This document shows positions 8,474 through 17,710 of a stretch of DNA of 64,000 bases, in pieces. The notes under the pieces were generated by a model. The model was not told the DNA's origin. It did no database searches and saw only the letters and a program-made list of their open reading frames with translations. The DNA lies in NCBI RefSeq assembly GCF_003315035.1, contig NZ_QNRE01000003.1:434001-498000 (forward strand). Reading direction: 5' to 3'. The position numbers were made by a program, and so were the translations under genes. Origin of the DNA: Nocardia puris (GTDB taxonomy: Bacteria > Actinomycetota > Actinomycetes > Mycobacteriales > Mycobacteriaceae). Each line of letters begins with the position of its first letter. Position 1 is the stretch's first letter.

Positions 8474-8959
8474 ATGCGCAAGAATCGACTTCTCGGGCCG
8501 ACCTGTGTTTTCGCGGGCCTGCTCGTGGCGATGGCAAGTGTGGTGGGCTGTGGCGGTGAACAGCATGGTGATGATCGACGACTGGAGACCACCCCGGTCG
8601 AAAGCGACATCGCCAGGGAGGCGTCCGAGTTCGGCGGGATCGTGATACCCGAGGACGCCACGGTGCTCGGCGCCCGCTCGGAGCACGGGCGCGACACGCT
8701 CTATCGGGTGGCCGTGTCGACTGATCCGGAGGGCCTGGCCCTGCTTCTGGCCTCGTCGAAATTCACCGTTCCACTGACCAAAGTGTTCCGCGTGGCAGAG
8801 ACCACTATCGCAGGCCCGCCGTTGGAGACCTCTGCGTCTCTGCTGCAGGCCGAAGATGTCTACCAACGCCCGGACGGACTGTCGGTCAACCGGATCGTCG
8901 TCGTGGACGAGAGGGATTCGTCGAGCCGGATCGTTCACATTCAGCTGTTCGACACGTAA
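8474..8959 (+). CDS. Putative secreted lipoprotein
   Basis: A 161-residue protein with a classic lipoprotein signal: MRKNRLLG, a hydrophobic stretch, then the lipobox ASVVGC with the acylated cysteine at residue 26. The mature part has no domain I recognise. It contains a PEDATVLGARSEHGRDTLYRVA segment often seen in small actinobacterial lipoproteins. ATG at 8474 is chosen because GAGGT lies five bases upstream and the signal peptide starts there; ATG at 8462 and longer frames are unlikely. It is presumably anchored on the outer face of the membrane. Confidence 0.75.
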   Translation: MRKNRLLGPTCVFAGLLVAMASVVGCGGEQHGDDRRLETTPVESDIAREASEFGGIVIPEDATVLGARSEHGRDTLYRVAVSTDPEGLALLLASSKFTVPLTKVFRVAETTIAGPPLETSASLLQAEDVYQRPDGLSVNRIVVVDERDSSSRIVHIQLFDT

Positions 8960-9284
8960 TCAGCGGACACCCTCTACCACGCACGACCGGCCGCCAACCA
9001 CACCATTCTCACCGCGCGAGACGGCCTCCCTCGGGGATCGATAGGTCCGGCTGTGGGCGTAATCGGAATCGTGTATTCCATCGGCTACAGGGTGCGCAAG
9101 GATGGGAACAGCCTTCGGCGCAACCGCCCGGGGCTGGCGGTCGCCGTAGTCCGCGTACTCCGGCTCTATCCGCCGCGCCTCGCTCATCGCCAACCCTTGA
9201 TCCGGCACTCGGGCAGCACTGACATCGCCCACCGGCGGAACTGCGCGTCCAACGGCGAACGGATACATTGCCGACCGCGAGAAC
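8960..9284. other. Stretch without a convincing gene
   Basis: No supported gene is seen here. A minus-strand frame from an ATG at 9187 down to 8960 (about 75 codons, opening MSEARRIEPEYADYGDRQP) is open but lacks a ribosome binding site and recognisable similarity. It may be debris, since decayed genes lie on both sides. Confidence 0.4.
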
Positions 9285-9425
9285 CTACAAGTCGTCGGGC
9301 AGGAGCGTGAACGCCTTCGCCTGGGTCAGCGGGCGGATCGTACGGAAGTCCCGGCGCTCGAGGGTCGGCACCGACTCGGTGCGGAACTCGGCGGCGGGTG
9401 CGACGCGCCCTCGGCCACCGCTCCG
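9285..9425 (-). pseudogene. VapC (PIN-domain) toxin remnant, C-terminal tail only
   Basis: Directly after the VapB stop, the minus strand encodes, in the +1 frame, a tail containing VPTLERRDFRTIRPLTQAKA and ending FTLLPDDL before a TAG at 9285-9287. The LxRRDFxxIRP...FTLLP pattern is the usual end of VapC ribonucleases. The preceding 90-100 residues, including the acidic PIN active-site residues, are absent, the frame has no start codon, and a TGA closes it upstream. An internal deletion has therefore removed most of the toxin. Confidence 0.65.
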
Positions 9426-9426
9426 G

Positions 9427-9624
9427 TCACATCACCCCCGGCAACGGCCCCCCGCTCCCCTCGAAGGTCGGCCTGTCGAGCGAGTCGTCCCACACGCGAC
9501 ACGAGAGCGCCGCCAAACGAATGCCTTCACGAATGATCTCCGCCTCTGCGATGCCCCGCTGCTTCGCGGCTTGCTTGATCAGCGCTAGATCCTCGGCATC
9601 GGCATAGACGTTCGTTCGCTTCAT
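9427..9624 (-). CDS. vapB: VapB-type antitoxin (ribbon-helix-helix), orphan
   Basis: A 65-residue protein beginning MKRTNVYADAEDLALIKQAA, the standard ribbon-helix-helix start of VapB antitoxins, with the IAEAEIIREGIRLAAL helix that follows. Such proteins bind DNA as dimers and neutralise a cognate VapC ribonuclease through the C-terminal tail. The ATG at 9624 is used; ATG two codons upstream at 9630 is also possible. Its toxin survives only as a tail fragment, so the antitoxin now stands without a partner in this window. Confidence 0.8.
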   Translation of the reverse strand: MKRTNVYADAEDLALIKQAAKQRGIAEAEIIREGIRLAALSCRVWDDSLDRPTFEGSGGPLPGVM

Positions 9625-9856
9625 CGGCATGCACCAAAGGTGACACATGCACCGACGGGAGCACCTGCCGTGCAACGACAACTCGTGCGATTCGCACTTT
9701 CGCAGGACCCGTACATCGCGGCCCGGTACCCGCCGATTCGCCGGACCCGCGCACGGGGCACAGGGCCCAAGGCACGGGATGACACCGTAACGGCCACCCG
9801 CACCGGCCGGGCGACCGATAAACTGTGCGGCCAGATCACCTGGGAGGGGCATTCGA

Positions 9857-10703
9857 GTGGCCGACTCAGCGACTGCACGTCCCTTTGCGCACGTCCATGC
9901 CACGAACTCGGAGCTGTACCGTGCCATCCTGAGCACCTTCACCACAGCCAAGCGCAGGTTCACGGTGCACCTGCGACCGGACGATGTGCACGCTGCGCTC
10001 CGTTCGGCCGGATTCGCCTGCGATCAACAAGGATTGGCGACCGCACTGAATCAGCTGTGCGAATGGGGCAACCTGCGCGCGGACCCCGACACCAGCCGGG
10101 TGACCACCGTCGAAGAGTTCCACCGCGCGCGATTCCTGTATCAGCTGACCAGGGAAGGCGAGGCCGCCGAAGCGGCGCTGACGGTCTACTACTCCGCGCT
10201 GGGCCGACGCGGTGCGCTCCAGTCTGTCGCGTTGACCGACATCGTGACGCACCCACGCGCCCTGCTCGCCCTCGCGACCGAATCGGAACCGGATGACGCG
10301 CGGGCGCATCTGTCACTGCTCGCGCTGGCGAGCCGTTTCAGGATCTCGCCGACAATGCCCAGGCGTTCATGGGTTCGCCGCAGAACGTGCGCGACCTGCA
10401 CGAGGCCGACGTCGACGCCTTCCTCGCCTACGAGGACCGGCTCATCGAGTACCTGGAGCGGTTCATCAAGAATCTGGTCGGCACCGGGGCCGAGATCGCC
10501 GGTCTCGTCGTCGAACTCGACGGACGCCGGTTCGAAACCTGCTCGATCTGGCCGCGCTGCGCGAATCCGCCGAGACCGCACCGGACGGCACCGACGACTT
10601 CCGCGAGCGGGCGTTCGCGCGAGTACGGCCGAACAGGATCGGCACCGACACACAACCCCGGGTGGACGAACTCACGGTCCGATCAGCTCTTCACCGGCCA
10701 TGA
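9857..10703 (+). pseudogene. Frameshifted, truncated DUF2397 (TIGR02677, Wadjet JetA-like) gene
   Basis: The first frame begins with GTG at 9857 and reads FAHVHATNSELYRAILSTF, then TAKRRFTVHLRPDDVHAAL, the characteristic start of DUF2397/TIGR02677 proteins. After SLLALASRF (near 10338) the family sequence continues in the frame one base back (DLADNAQAFMGSPQNVRDLH, then DAFLAYEDRLIEYLERFIKN). After RRFET (near 10538) it steps back once more to LLDLAALRESAETAPDG. Two single-base deletions explain this. The last frame stops at 10703, about 200 residues short of an intact protein. DUF2397 proteins are JetA-like components of one Wadjet anti-plasmid type (type III as I recall). No JetB, JetC or JetD partner lies nearby, so the locus is dead. 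Confidence 0.75.
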
Positions 10704-10905
10704 ATGAGAATGCGCGGTCACCTCGACGCCGGTTTCGTGGACATACGGACGCTTGATTGGTGGTCACATAGACGGACTTCAGTGGTCGCTTGGACGCTGC
10801 CTCCAGCGTGGGCCGTGCCGCTCGGTCACCGTGCGCCCACGACGGCGATCGAAACATGGTCACCGGGCCGGCGATGAACGGCGCCGCAATCGTCCGGTCA
10901 CCGAT

Positions 10906-11517
10906 TCAGCTCGGGCCGCCGTCCGGCACCTCCACGTTCGTGTGCCACGTCCCTTCCGGATACGTGATGTACATCGGTCCCAGGTTGCACGGGTTGAGGC
11001 AGCCGGTGGGGGTGATGAGGGCGTCGGGGTGGTCGGTGCGTAGCGTGCGGTGGAGGGCGGCCGCGCCGTAGACCGTGCAGCGGGGGCCGCGGCAGACCAG
11101 GATGTGTTCGGTGTGCTCGGGGATCTGCGACCAGGCCGGGCTGCGGAAGGCGCGGGGGCTGGCGGTGACCGGGCTGCCCGGGGAATCCATCAGGCCGCGC
11201 ACCACGTCGGCGAATCCGGCGGCCGCGTCGAGACTTTCGGCGATCCGCACCTCGTCATCAACCCCGCGGACCTCCTTCCAGTTCGCCACCGCCCGCGCGA
11301 TCCAGGTCTCCAGGTACCGGTCGCGCGGCACGGCCAAGGGGATCAGGGTGACCGGCTCCCCCGCCGCGACCGCCTCGTCCAGCACGGTCCGGATGGTCGG
11401 CTCACCCTGATCGAGCAGGGCGTAGCCGATGCCGCACTCGGCGGCCAGCTTCTCGACGGCGGCGAGGTCGACACCCGAGGGCGTGGGCCGCGCGACCAGG
11501 ACGTAGCGGCGGTTCAT
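10906..11517 (-). CDS. CbiX-like / [2Fe-2S] ferredoxin two-domain protein
   Basis: A 203-residue protein in two parts. Residues 1-110 resemble the sirohydrochlorin chelatase (CbiX) fold, opening [16 protein letters not shown] and continuing [15 protein letters not shown]. Residues 135-200 form a thioredoxin-like [2Fe-2S] ferredoxin with LVCRGPRC and [13 protein letters not shown], supplying four cysteines. The ATG at 11517 overlaps the TGA of the ABC ATPase (ATGA). As the last gene of a cobalamin-riboswitch operon, it may reduce imported corrinoid or handle cobalt; this is inferred from context. Siderophore-iron reduction would be the alternative if the importer carried iron. Confidence 0.75.
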   Translation of the reverse strand: MNRRYVLVARPTPSGVDLAAVEKLAAECGIGYALLDQGEPTIRTVLDEAVAAGEPVTLIPLAVPRDRYLETWIARAVANWKEVRGVDDEVRIAESLDAAAGFADVVRGLMDSPGSPVTASPRAFRSPAWSQIPEHTEHILVCRGPRCTVYGAAALHRTLRTDHPDALITPTGCLNPCNLGPMYITYPEGTWHTNVEVPDGGPS

Positions 11518-12302
11518 CGCGCCCGCACCGCCCGCGCGGCGGGGACCACCAGCGGGGTCCCGGTGGCCGGATCGTCGATGACCAGGCAGTCGAGCCCGAA
11601 CACCTCGGCCACCAGGTCGGGCCGCACGACGGCCGCGGGCGCGCCGCTCGCGACGATCCCGCCGTCCTTCATCACGACCAGGTGGTCGGCGTAGCGGGCG
11701 GCCAGGTTCAGGTCGTGCAGCACTGCGATGATGGTGCGCGGCAACAGGTTTCGCAGCACCTCCAGCACGTCGAGCTGATGGGCCAGGTCCAGGAAGGTGG
11801 TCGGCTCGTCGAGCAGCATCACTTCCGGGTCCTGCGCGATGGCCAGCGCGATCCATACCCGCTGCTTCTGCCCGCCGGAGAGCAGGTCGACGGGGCGGTC
11901 GGCGAGGTCGAGGGCGTCGGTGAGTTCGAGGGCGCGGCGCACCGCGGCGTCGTCAGCGGCGGACCACTGCCGGAACCAGCGCTGATGCGGGTAGCGGCCG
12001 CGTCCGACGAGTTCGGCGACGCTGATCCCGTCGGGCGCCTGCGGCTGCTGGGGCAACATGCCGAGGCGGCGCGCCAGCGTGCGCGCCGGGGTGTCCGCGA
12101 TGTCGGCGCCGTCGAGCAGCACCGCGCCCGCGGCCGGACGCACCAGCCGCGCCAAGCCGCGCAGCAGGGTCGACTTGCCGCAGCCGTTGCGTCCGACGAT
12201 GACGGTGAGCTGCCCGGCGGGGAAATCCACGGTGGCGTCCGTGACGACGCGGCTGTCGCCGTAGGCGAGGCCGAGGCCCGCGGTCGTGAGATGTGCGGTC
12301 AT
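11514..12302 (-). CDS. FecE/BtuD-type ABC transporter ATPase
   Basis: Cytoplasmic ATPase (262 aa) of a type II importer. Walker A is GRNGCGKST, the Q-loop lies at [10 protein letters not shown], the ABC signature is [14 protein letters not shown], Walker B is [12 protein letters not shown], and the switch histidine is in [11 protein letters not shown]. It shares four-base overlaps with the permease before it (ATGA at 12299-12302) and the ferredoxin-like gene after it. The cobalamin riboswitch at the head of the operon argues for corrinoid import; by sequence alone, iron-siderophore ATPases look the same. Confidence 0.9.
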   Translation of the reverse strand: MTAHLTTAGLGLAYGDSRVVTDATVDFPAGQLTVIVGRNGCGKSTLLRGLARLVRPAAGAVLLDGADIADTPARTLARRLGMLPQQPQAPDGISVAELVGRGRYPHQRWFRQWSAADDAAVRRALELTDALDLADRPVDLLSGGQKQRVWIALAIAQDPEVMLLDEPTTFLDLAHQLDVLEVLRNLLPRTIIAVLHDLNLAARYADHLVVMKDGGIVASGAPAAVVRPDLVAEVFGLDCLVIDDPATGTPLVVPAARAVRAR

Positions 12303-13360
12303 CCTGCGTGTCCGATTCGAGTAGCGCGGGCAAGGAGATAGACGAGCACCGGCGCGCCGAGGATCGCGGTGACGACCCCGACGGGGAGCTCGGCGGGAAA
12401 CAGCCGCCGGGCCGCGAGATCGGCCGCCGTCACGAGCAACGCGCCCGCCGCGGCCGCCGGAGCAAGCCCGGCACCGCGTTCGGCGAGCAACCGGCGCACG
12501 ATCTGCGGCGCGACCAGCGCGACGAAGGCGATCGGCCCGGCCGCGGCGGTGGCCAGGCTCGCCGCGACGGCGGCCAGCACCGTCGAGGTCACGCGATGCG
12601 CGCCGCGCCGCCCGGCCAGGGCCGCGGCGAGATCGTCGCCCAGTTCCAGCAGCGGCAGCGTGCGGGCGAAGACCACCAGCGGCGGCACCACCGCGCCCAC
12701 CGCCGCGGCGGCGAACCAGACGTGGGTCCAGTCGCGGTTGGCCAGGCTGCCGGTGAGCCACATCGCCGCCGTGTGCGCCTGGTAGGAATCGGCCCTGGTG
12801 AGCAGGAACGAGATCGCCGAGGTGAGCATGGCCGTCACCCCGACCCCGACCAGCACGAGCCGGTACCCGTGCAGACCGTCCTTCGTCGCCACCGCGACCA
12901 CCAGCGCCATCGCCACGACCGCGCCGGCCAGCGCGCCCCCGACCATCGCCACCCCGGCGACGCCGAGCACGGTGCTCACCGCGAGCGCGCCGAGCGAGGC
13001 ACCCGCGTTGATCCCGATGATCTCGGGACTGACCAGGGGATTCGACGCGATCCGCTGGAGGATCGCCCCCGAGATACCGAATGCCGCGCCGGTGCACAGC
13101 CCGGTGAGCACGCGGGGCAACCGGTCGGCGTAGACCACGTCGTATTCGATGAGCGTGCCGCCTCCGCCGAGCACCCGCACCACGTCGCCCGCGCCGAGCG
13201 GATAGTGCCCGACGGTCATCGACCACAGCGCCACACCCAGCGCGGCCGCCGCGAGCAGCACGGTGACCAGCACCGACCTGGTGTGCACCCGCACCACGAC
13301 CCGGCGCCCGGGCGAACTCAGCAACACCGTGCCCGCGGGCAGCACTCCCTGCGCCCTCAC
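12299..13360 (-). CDS. FecCD/BtuC-family permease, second copy
   Basis: Inner-membrane permease of 353 residues with about ten helices. Family signatures are [20 protein letters not shown], the [21 protein letters not shown] loop, and the [19 protein letters not shown] coupling helix. The start is GTG at 13360, which overlaps the TGA of the other permease (GTGA). The N-terminal 25 residues before the first helix are unusually long and basic. It should pair with the permease gene upstream as a heterodimeric channel. Confidence 0.9.
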   Translation of the reverse strand: MRAQGVLPAGTVLLSSPGRRVVVRVHTRSVLVTVLLAAAALGVALWSMTVGHYPLGAGDVVRVLGGGGTLIEYDVVYADRLPRVLTGLCTGAAFGISGAILQRIASNPLVSPEIIGINAGASLGALAVSTVLGVAGVAMVGGALAGAVVAMALVVAVATKDGLHGYRLVLVGVGVTAMLTSAISFLLTRADSYQAHTAAMWLTGSLANRDWTHVWFAAAAVGAVVPPLVVFARTLPLLELGDDLAAALAGRRGAHRVTSTVLAAVAASLATAAAGPIAFVALVAPQIVRRLLAERGAGLAPAAAAGALLVTAADLAARRLFPAELPVGVVTAILGAPVLVYLLARATRIGHAG

Positions 13361-14355
13361 AGCGTCGACACCTTCCGGTTGCGCACGAGGTAGAGGAAGA
13401 ACGGCGACCCGGCGAGCGCGGTGACGATCCCGGCCTGGATCTCCTGCGGCGGCGCGACGACGCGCCCGAGCACATCGGCCAGCAGGAGCAGCGCCGGTCC
13501 GAGGACGGCGCACCAGGCCAGCACCCACCGGTAGTCCTGCCCGGCGAAGGCCCGCGCGACGTGCGGAACGACCAGCCCGACGAACCCGATCGGCCCGGCG
13601 ATCGCCACCGCCGACCCGGCCAGCAGCACCACGCTCACCGCACCGGCCGCGCGCACCGTGGCGAGCCGGGCGCCCAGTGTGCGCGCCATATCGTCGCCGA
13701 TGGCGAGGGCGTTCAGCGCCCGCGCCAGCGCCACGGCCAGCACCGCGCCCACCGCGAGGAACGGCGCCGTCACCGCCATGGTCTCGGTGTCGGCCCGGCT
13801 CAGCGACCCGACCACCCAGAACCGGAAGTCGTCGAAGACGTTGCGGTCCAGCAGGGTGACGGCCGTGGTGACCGACCCGCACAGCGCCGTGAACGCGGCC
13901 CCCGCGAGGACCAGCTTCACCGGCGTCGCGCCGCCCAGCCCCAGCGAACCGAGCGTGTAGACGAACACGGCGGCAACGGCCGCGCCGAGGAACGCGAACC
14001 AGACCAGCCCGGCCGGCGCCGTCATCCCCAGCCCGCCGATGGCCGCGACGATGGCCAGCGACGCGCCCGCGTTGATGCCGAGCAGACCGGGACCGGCCAG
14101 CGGATTGCGGGTCAGCCCCTGCATCACGGCACCCGCCAGCGCGAGCGCGGCACCGGCGAGCAGCCCGGCGACGGTGCGCGGCACCCGGATGTAGCGCACG
14201 ATCCGGTCGGTGTCGGTGCCCTGGAAATCGGTGAACGCCGAGAACACCGCCGCCGGGGTGAGCGCGTGCCTGCCGACCAGCACCGACGCCAGGCAGGCGG
14301 CGGCGAGCCCGACGCCGGCGACCAGCAGGCCGACGCCGCGAGACGACGGGTTCAC
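13357..14355 (-). CDS. FecCD/BtuC-family permease, first copy
   Basis: Inner-membrane permease of 332 residues. It shows the family patterns [40 protein letters not shown] and [18 protein letters not shown]. The GTG start at 14355 overlaps the TGA of the substrate-binding protein. Paired with the next permease and the ATPase, it completes a substrate-binding protein, two-permease, ATPase importer. Substrate assignment to cobalamin rests on the riboswitch, not on this protein. Confidence 0.9.
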   Translation of the reverse strand: MNPSSRGVGLLVAGVGLAAACLASVLVGRHALTPAAVFSAFTDFQGTDTDRIVRYIRVPRTVAGLLAGAALALAGAVMQGLTRNPLAGPGLLGINAGASLAIVAAIGGLGMTAPAGLVWFAFLGAAVAAVFVYTLGSLGLGGATPVKLVLAGAAFTALCGSVTTAVTLLDRNVFDDFRFWVVGSLSRADTETMAVTAPFLAVGAVLAVALARALNALAIGDDMARTLGARLATVRAAGAVSVVLLAGSAVAIAGPIGFVGLVVPHVARAFAGQDYRWVLAWCAVLGPALLLLADVLGRVVAPPQEIQAGIVTALAGSPFFLYLVRNRKVSTL

Positions 14356-15389
14356 CCGCCGAACAGATCCGGGTGGATCAGCCGCGCCACCAGTTCGGTC
14401 GCGTGCGCGAGGCGGACCCCGACGGCGCGGTCGGCGAACAGGAACGGGTGCACCGCGCGCTCCCGCACGGCCGTCAGGTTCGCGAACGCGGGATCGGTGA
14501 GGATCTTGTCGGCCTGCGGCTGGGCGTCGGCGCGCGTATAGGTCGCCTGGCAGCACAGGCTGGTCAGGATGATGTCCGGGTCGCGCGCGATCAGCTCCTC
14601 CGCGCCGATCTGGATATTGCGCCGTTCGGTGCGGTCCTCGAAGACGTTCACCCCGCCCGCGGCCTCGATGAGCTGGGTGACGAAGTCGATGCCGCTCGCG
14701 ATGCTGTAGGTGCCGTCGTCGCGGGGCGTCACGACCGCCACCCGGGGCCGTTCGGCGCCCGCCACGGTCGCGCGCACCGCGTCGATGCGGGCGCTCAGAT
14801 CGGTCACCACCTGCTCGGCCCGCTCGGACACACCCCACAGCGCGCCGAGATCGCGCAGGTCGGCGTAGACGTTGTCGAAGCGGACGGTGGCCGGGTCGAT
14901 GGCCTCGTCGGCCAGGCCGTCGGCGCTCGGGCACAGCGGGCTCAGCACCCAGGTGCGCACGCCGAGACCGTGCAGGCTCGCGCGGGTGCCCACGCTGGAC
15001 TGCGCCGACTCGGCGAACATCCCGTTGTAGCCGGACAGCACGAAATCCGGGTTCTGCGCGAGCAATTCGTCGCGGCTGGGCAGCCGCTCGACGTAGGCCG
15101 AGCGGGCCTGCGCCTCCTGGTACTCGGGCAGCACCGCCGCGTCCAGGAACGCCGTCCCGGCCAGCCGGTCGGTGACGCCGAGCGCGTGCGCGATCTCGAT
15201 GGACGGCTGATACGCCGCGTAGATCCGCTGCGGCGGGCCGTCGACGGCGACCTCGATCCCGCAGTTCACCCGGGTCGCGGCGGCCTCGCCCGCCGCGGCC
15301 GGTTCGGGTGGTGCGGCACAACCGGCCAGCGCGAGTGCGCCGACGATGAGCGCGCCGAGACGCGGGCGCGCGAAAACAGATGGGGTCAC
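14352..15389 (-). CDS. Substrate-binding lipoprotein of a (probable) cobalamin ABC importer
   Basis: Type III periplasmic-binding-fold lipoprotein, 345 residues. The signal peptide ends in a lipobox (ALAGC at about residue 24). It has the usual two lobes joined by a long helix, with segments such as RIYAAYQPSIEIAHALGV and NPDFVLSGYNGMF. An unusual adjacent cysteine pair (SLCCQATY) lies in the second lobe. The GTG at 15389 follows GGAAGG by eight bases on the minus strand. A cobalamin riboswitch lies immediately upstream, so it is probably BtuF-like; FepB/FecB-type siderophore binders are the alternative. Confidence 0.85.
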   Translation of the reverse strand: MTPSVFARPRLGALIVGALALAGCAAPPEPAAAGEAAATRVNCGIEVAVDGPPQRIYAAYQPSIEIAHALGVTDRLAGTAFLDAAVLPEYQEAQARSAYVERLPSRDELLAQNPDFVLSGYNGMFAESAQSSVGTRASLHGLGVRTWVLSPLCPSADGLADEAIDPATVRFDNVYADLRDLGALWGVSERAEQVVTDLSARIDAVRATVAGAERPRVAVVTPRDDGTYSIASGIDFVTQLIEAAGGVNVFEDRTERRNIQIGAEELIARDPDIILTSLCCQATYTRADAQPQADKILTDPAFANLTAVRERAVHPFLFADRAVGVRLAHATELVARLIHPDLFGG

Positions 15390-15419
15390 CGTGACCGCCT
15401 TCCAGGTCCTCGTGGAGCG

Positions 15420-15610
15420 GGTAGCGCCGTGGCCGGTCTCCTGGCTGACGGGTGGTGCGCGGCGTATCTACCTTCCCAGGGCGGGCCCCAGTGGCTCCGG
15501 ACGCGCGGGCGCCCGGGTCGATATGTCACTCCCGATCACAGTGGCGAGGGCCGCACCGGTTCCACACCGGTTTCCCGAACACCACGGCCCCGGGACCTTA
15601 CCAAGGGCAA
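15420..15610 (-). ncRNA. Cobalamin riboswitch
   Basis: Read on the minus strand, the leader shows the conserved order GGGAAACCGGTG, GGAACCGGTGCGGCCC, CGCCACTGTGATCGGGAG and finally the B12 box AGCCAGGAGACCGGCC (complement of 15431-15446). It lies about 30-220 bases upstream of the GTG of the binding-protein gene. In actinobacteria this element shuts off B12 transport and synthesis genes when adenosylcobalamin is plentiful. The outer boundaries are approximate. Confidence 0.9.
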
Positions 15611-15638
15611 TGAACCTCCGGGTGACCCAGCGGCCGTC

Positions 15639-16202
15639 TCACCACTTGCGGCCGGTGTAGGCGAGCAGCTTGCGGTGCGCGGGGGCGTCATCCTCGATGG
15701 GGACCTCGGCGTCGTAGATACCGGGGCGGCGGAAGACCTCGATGCCGCCGCCCGCGTACATGGCCGCGAGGAGTTCGGCGCACAGGCCGTCGTCGGCGAG
15801 GTCGGGGCGGTCGATGGCCAGGGCCAGATCGACGCCGTGGACCACCACCTCGGCCAGGTGGATGAGCGCCGCGGCGCGGCCGGGCAACGGGCCGAGCGAC
15901 AGGTGCACGGTGGCGTCGGAGACGTCGGGCCGGTGCCAGGCGGCCCGGTCGACCTCGGCGGCCGCCGAATAGGCGCCCAGCGCGTCGCCGCCCAGCCAGT
16001 CGTCGCCGCGCGCCCCGCGCGGATCGATGCCGCACAGCGCCGCCGCGTGGGCGTGCATACCGCCCACGGTGTGGTTGAGCACGGCGCGCACATCCCAGTC
16101 GCTGCACGGCGTCGGCGCGGCGAGCATCTCGTCGTCGACGGCGGCGACGATCGTGCCGGTCATGTCGAGGGCGCGGTCGATCTGGCCGAGGAGAGTGTCC
16201 AT
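15639..16202 (-). CDS. TIGR03086 family protein (DinB/mycothiol-dependent enzyme fold)
   Basis: A 187-residue four-helix-bundle protein of the TIGR03086/maleylpyruvate isomerase N-terminal group. The pattern TPCSDWDVRAVLNHTVGGM supplies the first metal-binding histidine, and the HLAEVVVHGVDLALAI helix carries the others. Relatives bind a divalent metal and some use mycothiol as cofactor; the reaction of this one is unknown. The ATG at 16202 has AAGGA five bases upstream on the minus strand. Longer in-frame extensions to 16415 have no ribosome binding site. Confidence 0.85.
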   Translation of the reverse strand: MDTLLGQIDRALDMTGTIVAAVDDEMLAAPTPCSDWDVRAVLNHTVGGMHAHAAALCGIDPRGARGDDWLGGDALGAYSAAAEVDRAAWHRPDVSDATVHLSLGPLPGRAAALIHLAEVVVHGVDLALAIDRPDLADDGLCAELLAAMYAGGGIEVFRRPGIYDAEVPIEDDAPAHRKLLAYTGRKW

Positions 16203-16455
16203 GGAGGTCCTTCGGTCGAGCGGAGTTCCCGCATTGATAGCACAACCGAGTGACCACCGCCGGATGACGGAACGCGCCGTTGTGGTCCACCCCAATCGAC
16301 ACGAAAAGTATTGTGTCACCGCAAGTATCGCGTGGTGCGAGGTACGCGGACCGCGACCCTGGATGTCGGTGTTCGTACCGGTCCGCGAGGGTGTCCTCGA
16401 TGTGAGCGGAGTCATGCCCGCCTGTCCAGATCCCTTGCCGCGCCGGCCCGGCGGC

Positions 16456-16725
16456 TCAGCCGGTCTGCGGCTTCCCGCCCGCTTGTGCGTCGGGCTTCTC
16501 GCGCGGCACCGCGCCGGGCTCGGTGCCTTCGTCGGCCGCTTGATCCGGCTCCGGATGCTCCGGCTCGAAGGTGTCGGGCAGGTTCTTCAGGTGGCGGTTC
16601 ATCGACCGCACGAGCAGGAAGGTGCCGACGAGCAGGACGAGCACGATGGCCAGGCCCAGCGGCGAGGCCTTGCCGAACTCGGGACCGGTCGGGGTGTTCG
16701 GGGTCTGGGCGAGCAGAACGAGCAT
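16456..16725 (-). CDS. Small single-pass membrane protein next to mca (Rv1083-like)
   Basis: An 89-residue protein with one membrane helix (GLAIVLVLLVGTFLLVRSM, about residues 22-40) and a long acidic, proline-rich C-terminal tail. The ATG at 16725 shares one base with the stop of mca (TGATG), and GTG one codon earlier is possible, so it is translationally coupled to mca. The same small gene follows mca in mycobacteria. Its role is unknown; a link to mycothiol metabolism or secretion is only contextual. Confidence 0.8.
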   Translation of the reverse strand: MLVLLAQTPNTPTGPEFGKASPLGLAIVLVLLVGTFLLVRSMNRHLKNLPDTFEPEHPEPDQAADEGTEPGAVPREKPDAQAGGKPQTG

Positions 16726-17609
16726 CACCGCGACGCGTCCTCGATACCGGCGAACAGATCGGTCTCCGGGATGGCCGTGCGCACGCGGGTCTTGGCCAGC
16801 TCGAACTCCTCGGTGGGCCACAGCCGCTGCTGCAACTCCAGCGGGATCGCGAAGAACGCGCCGTTCGGGTCGATCTGGGTGGCGTGCGCGCGCAGGGCGT
16901 CGTCGCGCTGCGGGAAGTACTTGCCGCACTCCACCTGGGTGGTGACCCGCGCCATCACGTCACCGCGCTCCACGGCGTGCGAGCGGATCCGGTCCAGCCA
17001 GTCCTGCAGCGGGAACGGCTCGCCCATGCGCTCGTACTCGGCGGCGAACACCTCGAGCCGCTTCATGCTGAACCCGTGGTCGTAGTAGAGCTTGAGCGGC
17101 GTCCACGGCTCCCCGGCCTCGGGGAACGCCTCCGGATCGCCCGCCGCGTCGAACGCGGCCACCGACACCTGATGGCAGCGGATGTGGTCGGGGTGCGGGT
17201 AGCCGCCGGTCTCGTCGTAGGTGGTGATGACGTGTGGTTTGAACTCGCGCACCACGCGCACCAGCGCCTCGGTGGCCTCCTCGAGCGGCACCAGCGCGAA
17301 CGACCCCTCCGGCAGCGGGGGCAGCGGATCGCCCTCGGGCAGCCCCGAGTCCACGAAACCGAGCCAGGTCTGGCGCACGCCCAGCGCGCGCGCCGCCGCC
17401 GCCATCTCCTCGCGGCGCACCTCATCGATGCGTTCGAGCACGCCCGGGGTGTCCATCGCGGGGTTGAGAATGCTGCCGCGCTCACCGCCGGTCAACGTCA
17501 CCACCAGGACCTCGTGGCCCTCGTCGGCGTACCGTGCGGTCGTCGCGGCTCCCTTGCTGGATTCGTCGTCCGGGTGGGCGTGCACCGCCATGAGGCGAAG
17601 GCCACTCAC
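16725..17609 (-). CDS. mca: Mycothiol S-conjugate amidase
   Basis: Zinc amidase that cleaves mycothiol conjugates of electrophiles to give a mercapturic acid for export, the detoxification branch of mycothiol metabolism. The first metal site is [12 protein letters not shown] (residues 11-22) and the second is [11 protein letters not shown]. The C-terminal half retains [20 protein letters not shown], typical of Mca rather than of the deacetylase MshB. GTG at 17609 gives 294 residues, close to the 288 of the M. tuberculosis protein; an upstream extension to 17774 is unlikely. It is divergent from the DUF4307 gene. Confidence 0.95.
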   Translation of the reverse strand: MSGLRLMAVHAHPDDESSKGAATTARYADEGHEVLVVTLTGGERGSILNPAMDTPGVLERIDEVRREEMAAAARALGVRQTWLGFVDSGLPEGDPLPPLPEGSFALVPLEEATEALVRVVREFKPHVITTYDETGGYPHPDHIRCHQVSVAAFDAAGDPEAFPEAGEPWTPLKLYYDHGFSMKRLEVFAAEYERMGEPFPLQDWLDRIRSHAVERGDVMARVTTQVECGKYFPQRDDALRAHATQIDPNGAFFAIPLELQQRLWPTEEFELAKTRVRTAIPETDLFAGIEDASR

Positions 17610-17710
17610 GTCTCGTTCACCATCGCTCTCGGTCGCGGGTGTCGGGTCTTCGTTCCCTATAGTTCCATTCGACCGACTTTCTGTTCCGACCCACCCCCGG
17701 GAGCGAGAAG

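Noticed and set aside
10906-15389. Calling the ABC operon a siderophore/iron importer
   Set aside because: The protein families allow it, but the cobalamin riboswitch directly upstream makes corrinoid import the better reading.
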